From: an uncultured Geobacter sp.
GTDB lineage: Bacteria; Desulfobacterota; Desulfuromonadia; Geobacterales; Geobacteraceae
DNA: 11,690 nt
NCBI GenBank assembly: GCA_937886325.1
Contig: CALABV010000137.1
Coordinates: 1-11,690 of the forward strand
Reading direction: 5' to 3'
A program made the translations under genes and the position numbers. A model generated the notes under the pieces. It was not told the origin of the DNA. It saw only the letters and a list, made by a program, of their open reading frames with translations, and ran no database searches. Every line of letters begins with the position of its first letter. The first letter of the stretch is position 1. Of the stretch, positions 1 to 6,839 are shown in pieces.

Positions 1-256
1 CGAAATGAGCTTAGAGCAGCAGAAAGAGGGCAATCGGAGCGAACGAAGGATGCCTTCAACTGCCGAATCCAGGTTGATTGCTTGAACGGGAAGGCCATGG
101 TGATGGAGAGGGGGCGCAGGCATGTGTCAGGGAGGGGCGAGACAAGCTTCTCCTTGCGCCATGTCGCATGAAATGCGGCAGTTTTCTTCAGCGGGGGATA
201 TTTCCGGATGCGGGAGGAGGGGTTGAAACGACAGCGGAAATTTTTTCAAAGGATAC
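1..256. other. Left edge, no supported gene
   Basis: I see no gene I can defend here. Plus frame 1 is open from the window edge to a TGA at 169-171 (56 codons), so the tail of an upstream gene could in principle end here, but its sequence resembles no family I know and is rich in arginine and glycine. The minus strand also has a short open frame running off the edge, without a ribosome binding site. The stretch otherwise holds only the run-out of the terminator at about 257-293. Confidence 0.4.
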
Positions 257-293
257 GGAAAAAAAGAAGAAGGGGGAGGCGCCGATCTCCCCC
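257..293 (-). terminator. Rho-independent terminator of the HIT-TatD-ABM-nitroreductase cluster
   Basis: Perfect 7-bp stem GGGGGAG (272-278) with CTCCCCC (287-293) and an 8-nt loop. Read on the minus strand it is followed by a T-rich tract (257-271). It lies 17 nt past the nitroreductase stop, exactly where the end of a minus-strand transcript is expected. Confidence 0.8.
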
Positions 294-309
294 GGGGATA
301 TCAGGAGAA

Positions 310-1146
310 TCAGCTTTTCCGCCACACCACGCGCGCTGCCTGCGCAGGTCCGCGCTGCACGGTACGATGATACCGCACGTCCGGCATACCGAACGCCATC
401 ACATAGCCGATCTGGTGGTTTTCGGGAATGCCGAGCCTGGCGCGCAACTCCGGGACCAGTTCCGTAAAGGTCCATTTCGCGAGCCCGTTCCACACGGTGC
501 CTACCCCCAGGCTCTGGGCAAAAAGCTCGAAATAGGCGAGCGCAATCAGGCAATCCGCTTCGGGGGTAGGGCAATCCCGCGGCGCCGAGGCGATTATCAG
601 ATGGGGAGCCCCGCGGTAGATGGTGTCGATACCCTCTTCTTCCCAGGCCCGGACACAATCGGTAAAGTATTCCCTGCCGGGCGGCATTTTCCCCGCCCGC
701 CACAGGCGGCCAAGCCCCTCCATCGTTTCCCTGCGCAGTTCAGCCATGATCTCCTTGTCATCAACGACCGTATACAGAACCTGACGGAAATTGACCCCCG
801 TCGGAGCATGACAGGAGACATCGAGAAGTCGTTGCATGACTTCCGGTTTCACATTCTCGTCCCTGTAGCGGCGAACCGAGCGCCTGCCCTTCATTAGGAT
901 TTCCACCTCTTCGGGGGCGGGCAGGTTTCCGGCCAGGGAGACGCTTTCCTCCGGATCCTTCCCAAGGACCGATACCGCTCCGGTCGGACAGACCGCCAGA
1001 CAGTGCTGGCATTCAAGGCAGGAACTCTCCTTCTCAGGGGCGATAGTCGGATATCCCCCGTCCATGGAGATAATCCGCACCACGCAATCCAGCGCGCACT
1101 GGCCGCACTGGATGCATTTTTCATGGTCAACCGTGAATGACACCAT
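310..1146 (-). CDS. Ferredoxin-domain nitroreductase (flavin oxidoreductase)
   Basis: A 278-residue fusion. Residues 1-60 form a bacterial 2x[4Fe-4S] ferredoxin domain: C11-x2-C14-x2-C17-x3-C21 and C43-x2-C46-x2-C49-x3-CP at 53-54. From about residue 80 it is a nitroreductase-family FMN domain, with the N-terminal RRSVRRYRD motif (near 88-96), an APTGVNFRQ segment typical of the flavin pocket, and a C-terminal GYVMAFGMPD segment. Family knowledge predicts a cytoplasmic FMN enzyme reducing a nitroaromatic, quinone or similar acceptor, with the clusters passing electrons from a low-potential donor instead of NAD(P)H; such fusions are common in anaerobes. The substrate cannot be read from sequence. 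The ATG at 1146 has AAGGAGG upstream at 9-nt spacing. It is the last gene of a four-gene minus-strand cluster, 45 nt after the ABM gene, and is followed by a terminator. Confidence 0.9.
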   Translation of the reverse strand: MVSFTVDHEKCIQCGQCALDCVVRIISMDGGYPTIAPEKESSCLECQHCLAVCPTGAVSVLGKDPEESVSLAGNLPAPEEVEILMKGRRSVRRYRDENVKPEVMQRLLDVSCHAPTGVNFRQVLYTVVDDKEIMAELRRETMEGLGRLWRAGKMPPGREYFTDCVRAWEEEGIDTIYRGAPHLIIASAPRDCPTPEADCLIALAYFELFAQSLGVGTVWNGLAKWTFTELVPELRARLGIPENHQIGYVMAFGMPDVRYHRTVQRGPAQAARVVWRKS

Positions 1147-1191
1147 ACCGTGCTCCCTCCTTCCGAGAATCTGAAATGGCGTGCCGGGCCT

Positions 1192-1482
1192 TTATGCAAT
1201 CCTTGTCAATCTGCTCTCGACTCTTTCCTCGATCAAACCGAAGACGGTCGAGGCATAGCGTTTGTAATGATCGGTCTCCTTGTGCTTTTCAAGAGAATCC
1301 GCATTCTCCCACTTTTCATAGAAGACAAAGACCGAAGGATCCATTGTATCCTGATACAACTGATAGTCCAGGCAACCCGCTTCCTTCCGTGTGGGTTCTA
1401 TCATGGCGAGGAGCCCGTCTTTGACGGTTTCCACTGAATCGGGCCCGGCCTTAATCCTTGCAACCACTGTTACTCCGGTCAT
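1192..1482 (-). CDS. Putative quinol monooxygenase, ABM superfamily
   Basis: A 96-residue single-domain protein of the antibiotic-biosynthesis-monooxygenase (ABM, YgiN-like) ferredoxin fold. Family marks are the opening beta strand VTVVARIKA, the central PTRKEAGCLDYQLYQD segment (about 30-45), and the FVFYEKWENADSLEKHKETDHY stretch (about 52-72) containing the conserved W and the H that lines the pocket. Members act as small cofactor-free dimeric oxygenases on quinol-like or polyketide substrates, though many are uncharacterised. The start is the ATG at 1482 because AAAAGGAGGT sits 8 nt upstream; a longer open frame reaching 1566 runs into the TatD gene and lacks that signal. The gene begins 26 nt after the TatD stop and precedes the nitroreductase by 45 nt. 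A quinone-related redox role beside a nitro/quinone reductase is plausible but inferred. Confidence 0.85.
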   Translation of the reverse strand: MTGVTVVARIKAGPDSVETVKDGLLAMIEPTRKEAGCLDYQLYQDTMDPSVFVFYEKWENADSLEKHKETDHYKRYASTVFGLIEERVESRLTRIA

Positions 1483-1508
1483 GATCCGCCACCTCCTTTT
1501 CAAAAGTG

Positions 1509-2270
1509 TCACGACATCAGGTTTTTCCCGGCGATTTCCCCCATGCACTCCCGCCAGTTCAGCCACAGCCTGTTTTCCAGTTCGACAGGGGTCATTCCCT
1601 TGGCCTCGGATACCTTCTCCAGTATCTTCAGGAGCAGATCCGGCATCCCTGTTTCATTGGCGAGCCATCGGTATCCGTCGGGATTGTCCGTCTCAAGCAG
1701 GATCCGTTCCACCGGCAGGATCTCGGCAATCCGTTGACTTTTTCTCGGATTCAGGACATCAACGCCGAGCGTGAAGTAGCATCCGGCCGACAGGTACGAT
1801 TCCACGAGGCCGGCCGGACCGGAGTACCAGTGGATAATGGATCTGCCTATCCGGAACCGTTGCAGCATTTCCAGGACCTCGCGTTCGGCGCCTGCCGTGT
1901 GCAGGTTCATCGGCTTGGACAGACGCTGCGCCCACATGCATTGATACTCGAAAACCTTCACCTGTCCGGGGTACAGTCCCGTGTCCTTTACATAGCGGAA
2001 ATCCAGTCCCGCTTCACCGATGACCGGGGTGTCTTTCAGGTAGCCGGCAAGCTGGTCGAGTCTGTCGGCATATCGCGCCGCCTCCCAGGGATGGATTCCA
2101 AAAGTCGGGATAATGTGGGAGCTGGAGCGGGCAATCTCTTGCGTCTTCAGATAGGACGGCACATCCATGGCTACGGACAGTGTGAGAATTCCGTGCTTCT
2201 CAATCTGAGCAAGGGCATCCTTCAAGGCATCCGTGTACCAATCCATGTGCGCGTGCGCGTCAACCAGCAT
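1509..2270 (-). CDS. TatD-family metal-dependent hydrolase
   Basis: A 253-residue amidohydrolase-superfamily TIM barrel. The metal ligands expected for TatD enzymes are visible: HAH at residues 6-8 (after strand 1), E86 in GEAGLDF, H124 in NLHTAG, H147 in IIHWYSG and D195 in LLETDNPDG. Length matches TatD proteins (about 250-265). Characterised relatives are 3'-5' exonucleases or deoxyribonucleases, but this sequence is divergent (HAHMD rather than HCHLD, IIHWYSG rather than the usual HCFSG), so the substrate is open. The ATG at 2270 is chosen because GAGGAGA lies 6 nt upstream; an in-frame TTG at 2285 would overlap that binding site. It is the second gene of the minus-strand cluster, 72 nt after the HIT stop. 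Confidence 0.88.
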   Translation of the reverse strand: MLVDAHAHMDWYTDALKDALAQIEKHGILTLSVAMDVPSYLKTQEIARSSSHIIPTFGIHPWEAARYADRLDQLAGYLKDTPVIGEAGLDFRYVKDTGLYPGQVKVFEYQCMWAQRLSKPMNLHTAGAEREVLEMLQRFRIGRSIIHWYSGPAGLVESYLSAGCYFTLGVDVLNPRKSQRIAEILPVERILLETDNPDGYRWLANETGMPDLLLKILEKVSEAKGMTPVELENRLWLNWRECMGEIAGKNLMS

Positions 2271-2342
2271 TTGACATCTCCTCAAACACGATTATACAGA
2301 GCCACCCCCCATGTGCACGAGGAGTATCCGCCTTCCCATCGA

Positions 2343-2834
2343 CTACGATTCCGTAATTCGTTCACCTTGCTCCTTGCCCAATTCCTTCCAGTACCGCGCA
2401 CGGCCGGGAAACAGCTTGCGCACCCCGCCGCGCGGGTCGGGGCAGTCGCCTTCATAGCGCGGGATCAGGTGAATGTGCAGGTGAAAGACCGTCTGGCCCG
2501 CGGCCGCGCCGTCATTGATGCCGATATTGAAGCCATCCGGCACACGCTCGCTCCCTCGAGTGTCAAAAGGAGGCTGAGGGGTATTCAGCAGTCGCCGGCG
2601 CACTTCATCCATCAGGTCGAACAGCGCAGACCTTTCCGCTTCCGTTGCCTCAAAGAGGGATTCGAAATGCCGCTTCGGTATAATCAGGGTATGGCCGGGA
2701 GAAACCGGATACTCGTCAAGAACGGCAACGGCAAGCCCGTTTGCCGCATAAACGCGGGACGGGTCGAGGGTGCAGAAGGGGCAGTCGAGCGCATCTTCAG
2801 CGGAACTTTCCGAATGAAAATGACGAGGATCCAT
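2343..2834 (-). CDS. HIT-family nucleotide hydrolase (diadenosine polyphosphate type)
   Basis: A 163-residue histidine-triad protein. H118, H120 and H122 form the HxHxH triad in VFHLHIHLIPR, with H120 the predicted nucleophile. The preceding FNIGINDGAAAGQ loop and the following CPDPRGGVR segment are typical of bacterial HIT hydrolases acting on Ap4A-like or AMP-linked substrates. An N-terminal CPFC (C18, C21) suggests a zinc-binding subtype. The start is the ATG at 2834 with AGGAAAG just upstream; in-frame codons back to 2945 lack a good binding site. About 15 residues (83-97, Pro/Arg-rich) interrupt the usual joint between the helix ending in RRRL and the PDGFN strand; see findings. First gene of the minus-strand cluster. 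No convincing promoter was found in the 350 nt upstream. Confidence 0.88.
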   Translation of the reverse strand: MDPRHFHSESSAEDALDCPFCTLDPSRVYAANGLAVAVLDEYPVSPGHTLIIPKRHFESLFEATEAERSALFDLMDEVRRRLLNTPQPPFDTRGSERVPDGFNIGINDGAAAGQTVFHLHIHLIPRYEGDCPDPRGGVRKLFPGRARYWKELGKEQGERITES

Positions 2835-3093
2835 TTTTTCTTTCCTGTTCTGTAGTCGGCAGGGCTCCGGAGGTCGGCAATCAGGGTACGGAAATCCGGA
2901 CACTGCGCTGCGAGTGGAACGGTTCGCGGGAAAACGGCCGGGCATCGGTCTTCCATCGATTTTTAGCAGAAATACATGCGCAAAACCACGCCTTTCTTTC
3001 AGTGATTACGTTCCCGGGTTGCCTTCTTATCGGTGAGCCGAATGCCCGGAAACAAACCTGCCCTCCGGAGCCATTGCACTCGAATTTTTGTCG

Positions 3094-3122
3094 TTCAGTC
3101 TCGTTATATAGTTTGATATATT
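3094..3122 (+). promoter_or_regulatory. Putative sigma-70-like promoter of the zinc-ribbon/HTH gene
   Basis: TTCAGT (3094-3099), 17-nt spacer, TATATT (3117-3122). The -10 matches consensus at five of six positions and the -35 is weak. It sits in the most AT-rich part of the intergenic region, about 67 nt before the start codon. The predicted start point near 3129 falls within the palindromes listed next. Confidence 0.4.
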
Positions 3123-3143
3123 GCGCAAACTCCCAAAATGGGA
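3111..3143. promoter_or_regulatory. Two adjacent inverted repeats, candidate autoregulatory operators
   Basis: GTTTG (3111-3115) and CAAAC (3126-3130) form a 5-10-5 inverted repeat over the putative -10. TCCCA-AAA-TGGGA (3131-3143) is a perfect 5-3-5 palindrome directly after it. A 5-3-5 design resembles the short split palindromes bound by MqsA-type regulators, and the downstream gene encodes an MqsA-like protein. Operator function is inferred. Confidence 0.4.
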
Positions 3144-3188
3144 TAAGAGAAACGGAAAATTTTGCGGCATGTGGAAGGGTCTATAGTG

Positions 3189-3683
3189 ATGCTGTGCGTG
3201 AATTGTTATGCCCATGAACTGAATGAAGTGCCGGTTGAAAACTATGTTTACAACGAGTGTGGCCTGTTCAATGTCGTTTTGAGGGACATGACGGTGAGAG
3301 CATGTCCATTCTGCGACTGCAGGCACGTCGCGGTCCCGAACGAGTTGGCGCTGAAGGAAACGATCGCAAGGGAACTGTCTGTCAAGATGGGCAGGCTGAC
3401 CGGGAGCGAAGTCGATTACCTTTTCAGATACACCGGATACCATGAAATAGACATCGCCGAGATGATAGACCGCAAGGCTTCCACCGTCAAAGGATGGAGG
3501 CACGGAAACATCCGGATGACGGAAGACGATGAGATGCGCTTCCGGCTCGTCATGCTTCAGAGGTTCAAGATCAAGGGGTGCAATGTGGTCGCTGCCACCA
3601 TGTCGAGGAAGAAGCCGTCCGTGATGTATTTCCGCATGAACGCGAAAAGGGAATGGATTCGCCTTTTCGCCCGGCAGGATTGA
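3189..3683 (+). CDS. MqsA/YgiT-like zinc-ribbon and helix-turn-helix regulator, no toxin partner seen
   Basis: A 164-residue protein from the ATG at 3189; GGAAGGG lies 9 nt upstream, and a TTG start at 3162 would place that signal inside the gene. The N-terminus has two CxxC knuckles, C3/C6 and C39/C42, closely matching the spacing of the zinc site of the MqsA antitoxin (family knowledge: C3, C6, C37, C40). Residues about 85-108 (IDIAEMIDRKASTVKGWRHG) form a helix-turn-helix of the Xre/MqsA kind. After it comes a basic tail of about 55 residues with many Arg, Lys and Met. Family logic predicts a dimeric DNA-binding repressor. No MqsR-like or other toxin gene stands on either side: 355 nt without a gene precede it and a convergent AcpH gene follows. 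It may be an orphan antitoxin or a stand-alone regulator. Confidence 0.7.
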   Translation: MLCVNCYAHELNEVPVENYVYNECGLFNVVLRDMTVRACPFCDCRHVAVPNELALKETIARELSVKMGRLTGSEVDYLFRYTGYHEIDIAEMIDRKASTVKGWRHGNIRMTEDDEMRFRLVMLQRFKIKGCNVVAATMSRKKPSVMYFRMNAKREWIRLFARQD

Positions 3684-3739
3684 TTTTTCGCTTATTGCCC
3701 CCCCGCGAGTCCAATCAGACTGTCTCCAACTCACCGCAT

Positions 3740-4318
3740 TCAAATGAAAAGTGTTTCGGTGTAGGAGGAAACCTCGGGAAGAAACAGACGGAAATCCGAC
3801 AGGAGAGGTTCGCCCTTTTCAACGAGTTCAGCGCCGCCCTCGGCCAGGTGACCGGGCTTGCGCAGCCTCTCCGACATCCTCCGGAGAGCCGTCGCGATCC
3901 CCGCCTCCTCGCGGTAGGCAATGAGCCACTGCCGGGAAAACATCCCGGGCAGCACATCGAGGAGACGCGACGGCAGATGGGCCTTGTAGCGGAGCAGCGT
4001 ACGGTGGGAATCCACGACGAACTGCTCCAGGGAAACGGGAGCATACTCATCCCAGTACCGGGCCAGGAAATGGTCGTAGAACAGGTCCACCATGACCGCC
4101 CGGAAATGGCCGAAGCGCGGATCGATTCGCCGCTTGCTCCGCAGGAAGCAGGCGTTTCCCGCGGCAAAGGAGTCGATCTTCCGGTGGATTTCGATACCGC
4201 GCCGGATACCGGGCGGGAAACGCTCATCGAGACGCCCCTTGACGAAATCACCCATGAGGTTGCCGGCCAGGACCTCCGGATTGGTTCCCGAGAGAAAAAG
4301 GTGCATCAGGTAATTCAT
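3740..4318 (-). CDS. AcpH-like acyl carrier protein phosphodiesterase
   Basis: A 192-residue protein of the AcpH (formerly DUF479) family, which hydrolyses the phosphodiester linking 4'-phosphopantetheine to the serine of acyl carrier protein, yielding apo-ACP. The all-helical HD-like fold's metal and active residues are visible: MNYLMHL at the start (H6), GNLMGDFVKG with D24, IHRKIDSF with H45 and D49, and VDLFYDHFLARYW with D78, D82 and H83. Length equals that of the E. coli enzyme. The ATG at 4318 starts the typical MNxLxHL sequence; the binding site is weak (AGGAT, 9 nt away). The gene is alone, convergent with the zinc-ribbon regulator and divergent from the histidine kinase. No terminator was found in the 56-nt convergent gap. 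Confidence 0.88.
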   Translation of the reverse strand: MNYLMHLFLSGTNPEVLAGNLMGDFVKGRLDERFPPGIRRGIEIHRKIDSFAAGNACFLRSKRRIDPRFGHFRAVMVDLFYDHFLARYWDEYAPVSLEQFVVDSHRTLLRYKAHLPSRLLDVLPGMFSRQWLIAYREEAGIATALRRMSERLRKPGHLAEGGAELVEKGEPLLSDFRLFLPEVSSYTETLFI

Positions 4319-4424
4319 GACGGGAAGATCCTAGCGCGTTCCGCCATGAAAACACAACGGGAATCTTTCAGCCCTCCGTGGACCTCCCGGGTCAAATCAG
4401 GGACCAGGCGCGGCTTACCATGGT

Positions 4425-4453
4425 TTGTGCTTTCCCGCCAAATCGTGTAGCAT
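4425..4453 (+). promoter_or_regulatory. Putative promoter of the hybrid kinase operon
   Basis: TTGTGC (4425-4430), 17-nt spacer, TAGCAT (4448-4453), about 100 nt before the kinase start. The -10 matches four of six consensus positions. Two identical TTTCCCGCC words (4431-4439 and 4475-4483) lie in the spacer and just past the predicted start point, 44 nt apart in the same orientation, as a regulator's sites might. Confidence 0.35.
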
Positions 4454-4556
4454 GTGCGGTGGAAAAAAATTGATTTTCCCGCCGTAGCGTTCGGAAACCG
4501 GGTGGCTGCAGAAGGCGCCGGCGGCGGGCGAGAGAATTCGAACAGGTCAGAACTCC

Positions 4557-6815
4557 ATGAAAAGACACGATACATCGATTACAAAAGTCATTATCCTTAC
4601 CCTTGTATCGGTTACGACCGTGGTTCTGGCCACGTTCGGCGGCGCCTATTACGGCTGGGAACGGAACCGGAGGATCAGCAACCTAGAATCGCGACTCGCG
4701 GTCACGACCGCACAGCTTGAAAGCAGCCTCGCCCTCCCGCTGTGGAACTTCGATAACGAGCAGGTTGACAAGATTATCGAAAGCACCATGCGCAACCAGG
4801 AGGTTTTCGGCGTGACGGTTACGGGAGCCGGGGGCAGTGGTGTTATCTCCGGTTTTGCGAGGGACGCGCAGTGGAGGGTCGTTCCGATAAAAGTCGGGAT
4901 CCGGAAGGGCGATGCAGTGGCCCGGACAGGGAAAATCGTCATCTACGGCAAACAGGTGGGCACGGTACACCTGTATATGACCCCCCGTTTCCTGGAGAAG
5001 TCTCTGCACCGTTGGGCCATTGTCATCATCATGGCAATCATTACCCTCAACGCCTTCCTGATTTTCATTCCCTTTCATCTCCTCCGCAGAAAAGTTATCA
5101 AGCCGCTGAAGGCGATTGAATCCTATGCCCTGAAGGTCAGCAGGGGAGAGACGGACGCCGCCGGTGTCCCCGAGGGCGACTTTTTCGGTGAACTGAAAAA
5201 TCTCAAGCTCTCCATCGTCGACATGACCCGGTCCCTTGCCGAAGCACGGAAGGATCAGGTGCGACAGACCGAGGAACGGGCGCTGCTCGAGAGCGAGAAG
5301 ACCCTCATGGCGCTCATGGACGTCATGCCGGTAGGCGTGACATGGACCGACAGCGAGGGAGCCGTCAAGCATGTCAACCGATGCTTCACCGAGTGGTTCG
5401 GTTATGATGCCGGCGATATTTCCTCGCTCGATGACTGGTTTCTCCGTGCCTGCCCCGACCCGGCCGGACGTGAAAACCGGCTCTCCCGCCGGAAGGCGGC
5501 TTTCGATACGGCCTTGACCGACGGCACGGCCATCCTACCGTGGGACTCGGTACTTGCCTGCAAAGACGGCTCCGACCGGCATGTGATTGTCAATACCCAT
5601 CGTGCCCGGAATCTGCGGGTCGACATTTTCACCGACATCACGGAGCGCGAATCCCTGCGGAACAGGCTGCTCAACGCCCAGCGTCTCGAATCCCTGGGAG
5701 TGCTTGCCGGAGGGATCGCCCATGACTTCAACAATATCCTTACCGGCATCATGGGGAACATCTCCATGGCGCGCGTGGTCCCGGACTCGCCGGAAAAATC
5801 GGCCAGGCTCCTGGATAATGCGGAAAAGGCGGCACTCCGGGCAACCGAGCTCGCCGGCCAGCTGCTGACCTTCGCCAAAGGCGGGGCTCCGGTGAAGAAA
5901 ACGGTATCGATACGGAAAATCGTGAACGAGTCGCTGTCTCTTGCCTTACGGGGTACAAACGTCAAAACGGTCGTTGAAATTCCCGATTGCCTCCATGACA
6001 TCGAAGCGGATGAAGGGCAGATGAGCCAGGTGTTCAACAATATCACCCTCAATGCCGTCCAGGCAATGCCGAGGGGCGGAACGCTCACCGTTGAAGGGAC
6101 GAACCTTGTGCTCGAGGCGGAAAACGGCCTGCTGCTGCCTCCCGGCGGATACGTAAGGCTCTCGTTCGCCGACCAGGGGTGCGGCATGCCGGAAGAGGTG
6201 CTGAAGAAGATATTCGACCCCTACTTCACCACCAAGGCGGGCGGCATCGGCTTGGGACTCGCCTCCGTCCACTCCATCATCAAGCGTCATGGTGGACATA
6301 TCGAGGTCCGCTCCAAGGTCGGCGAAGGGACGACATTCGCCCTGTTCCTGCCGTCAACAGGCACAACATCCACCGCGGGGACGGAGGACGTCGCAACTGT
6401 CGTGCAGGAAGAAGCCCCCGCCGGCGGGTCGGTTCTCGTCATGGACGACGAGGAAGCCATCCGCGACCTCGCGGTCGAAATGCTCGGTCACCTCGGCTAT
6501 GAGGTAACCACGTGCGCCTCGGGTGAGGAGACGATCCGGATGTACAGGACCGCCAAAGAAGGAAAAAAACCATTTTCATGCGTCATTATGGATCTGACGA
6601 TACCGGGCGGCATGGGGGGGAGAGAATGTGCGGAAGCCATCCTGGCGTTTGACCCTTGTGCCCGGTTGATCGTTTCAAGCGGGTACTCCAACGATCCCGT
6701 CATGGCCGACTTCCGCGACTACGGCTTCCGGGGATCAATCATCAAACCGTACACCCTGGATGAGCTGACACGGGTCTTGCGTTGTACTTCAGAGCGCGAA
6801 AATGGGCAAACCTGA
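4557..6815 (+). CDS. Membrane hybrid histidine kinase (sensor-HAMP-PAS-HisKA-HATPase-REC)
   Basis: 752 residues. Domains in order: transmembrane helix about 10-30; periplasmic sensor about 31-151, with LALPLWNFDNEQV of the Cache/CHASE-like type; second transmembrane helix about 152-174; HAMP linker about 175-228; PAS about 245-365; HisKA with H389 in LAGGIAHDFNN; HATPase with N499 (N box), D539/G541/G543 (DQGCGMP), FDPYFTTK 553-560 and GGIGLGLAS 562-570; C-terminal receiver about 624-748 with acidic pair D630/D631, phosphoacceptor D679, S707 and K730. All catalytic residues are intact, so autophosphorylation and internal transfer to D679 are predicted. There is no DNA-binding output domain and no separate response regulator or Hpt protein in the window, so the final target is unknown. 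The binding-protein gene starts 24 nt downstream, probably in the same transcript. Confidence 0.93.
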   Translation: MKRHDTSITKVIILTLVSVTTVVLATFGGAYYGWERNRRISNLESRLAVTTAQLESSLALPLWNFDNEQVDKIIESTMRNQEVFGVTVTGAGGSGVISGFARDAQWRVVPIKVGIRKGDAVARTGKIVIYGKQVGTVHLYMTPRFLEKSLHRWAIVIIMAIITLNAFLIFIPFHLLRRKVIKPLKAIESYALKVSRGETDAAGVPEGDFFGELKNLKLSIVDMTRSLAEARKDQVRQTEERALLESEKTLMALMDVMPVGVTWTDSEGAVKHVNRCFTEWFGYDAGDISSLDDWFLRACPDPAGRENRLSRRKAAFDTALTDGTAILPWDSVLACKDGSDRHVIVNTHRARNLRVDIFTDITERESLRNRLLNAQRLESLGVLAGGIAHDFNNILTGIMGNISMARVVPDSPEKSARLLDNAEKAALRATELAGQLLTFAKGGAPVKKTVSIRKIVNESLSLALRGTNVKTVVEIPDCLHDIEADEGQMSQVFNNITLNAVQAMPRGGTLTVEGTNLVLEAENGLLLPPGGYVRLSFADQGCGMPEEVLKKIFDPYFTTKAGGIGLGLASVHSIIKRHGGHIEVRSKVGEGTTFALFLPSTGTTSTAGTEDVATVVQEEAPAGGSVLVMDDEEAIRDLAVEMLGHLGYEVTTCASGEETIRMYRTAKEGKKPFSCVIMDLTIPGGMGGRECAEAILAFDPCARLIVSSGYSNDPVMADFRDYGFRGSIIKPYTLDELTRVLRCTSERENGQT

Positions 6816-6839
6816 GAAAATTGAGTCGAGGGGCAACCA

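Larger units (their letters stand above)
2835..3188. other. Divergent intergenic region between the HIT gene and the zinc-ribbon regulator
   Basis: No gene seen. It contains an 11-nt inverted repeat pair, GGCTCCGGAGG at 2863-2873 and CCTCCGGAGCC at 3062-3072, each with a palindromic core. Its right end turns AT-rich and carries the regulator's putative promoter and palindromes. It should also hold the minus-strand promoter of the HIT cluster, but I could not identify one convincingly. Confidence 0.4.

Noticed and set aside
1506..2855. Long plus-strand open frame of 449 codons
   Set aside because: It is antisense to the TatD and HIT genes, whose catalytic motifs and ribosome binding sites are clear; its translation has no recognisable features.
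3008..3017. ACGTTCCCGG, identical to the core of the repeated motif near 11059 and 11324
   Set aside because: Only a 10-nt match; the flanking CGAAA part is missing, so it is likely coincidence.
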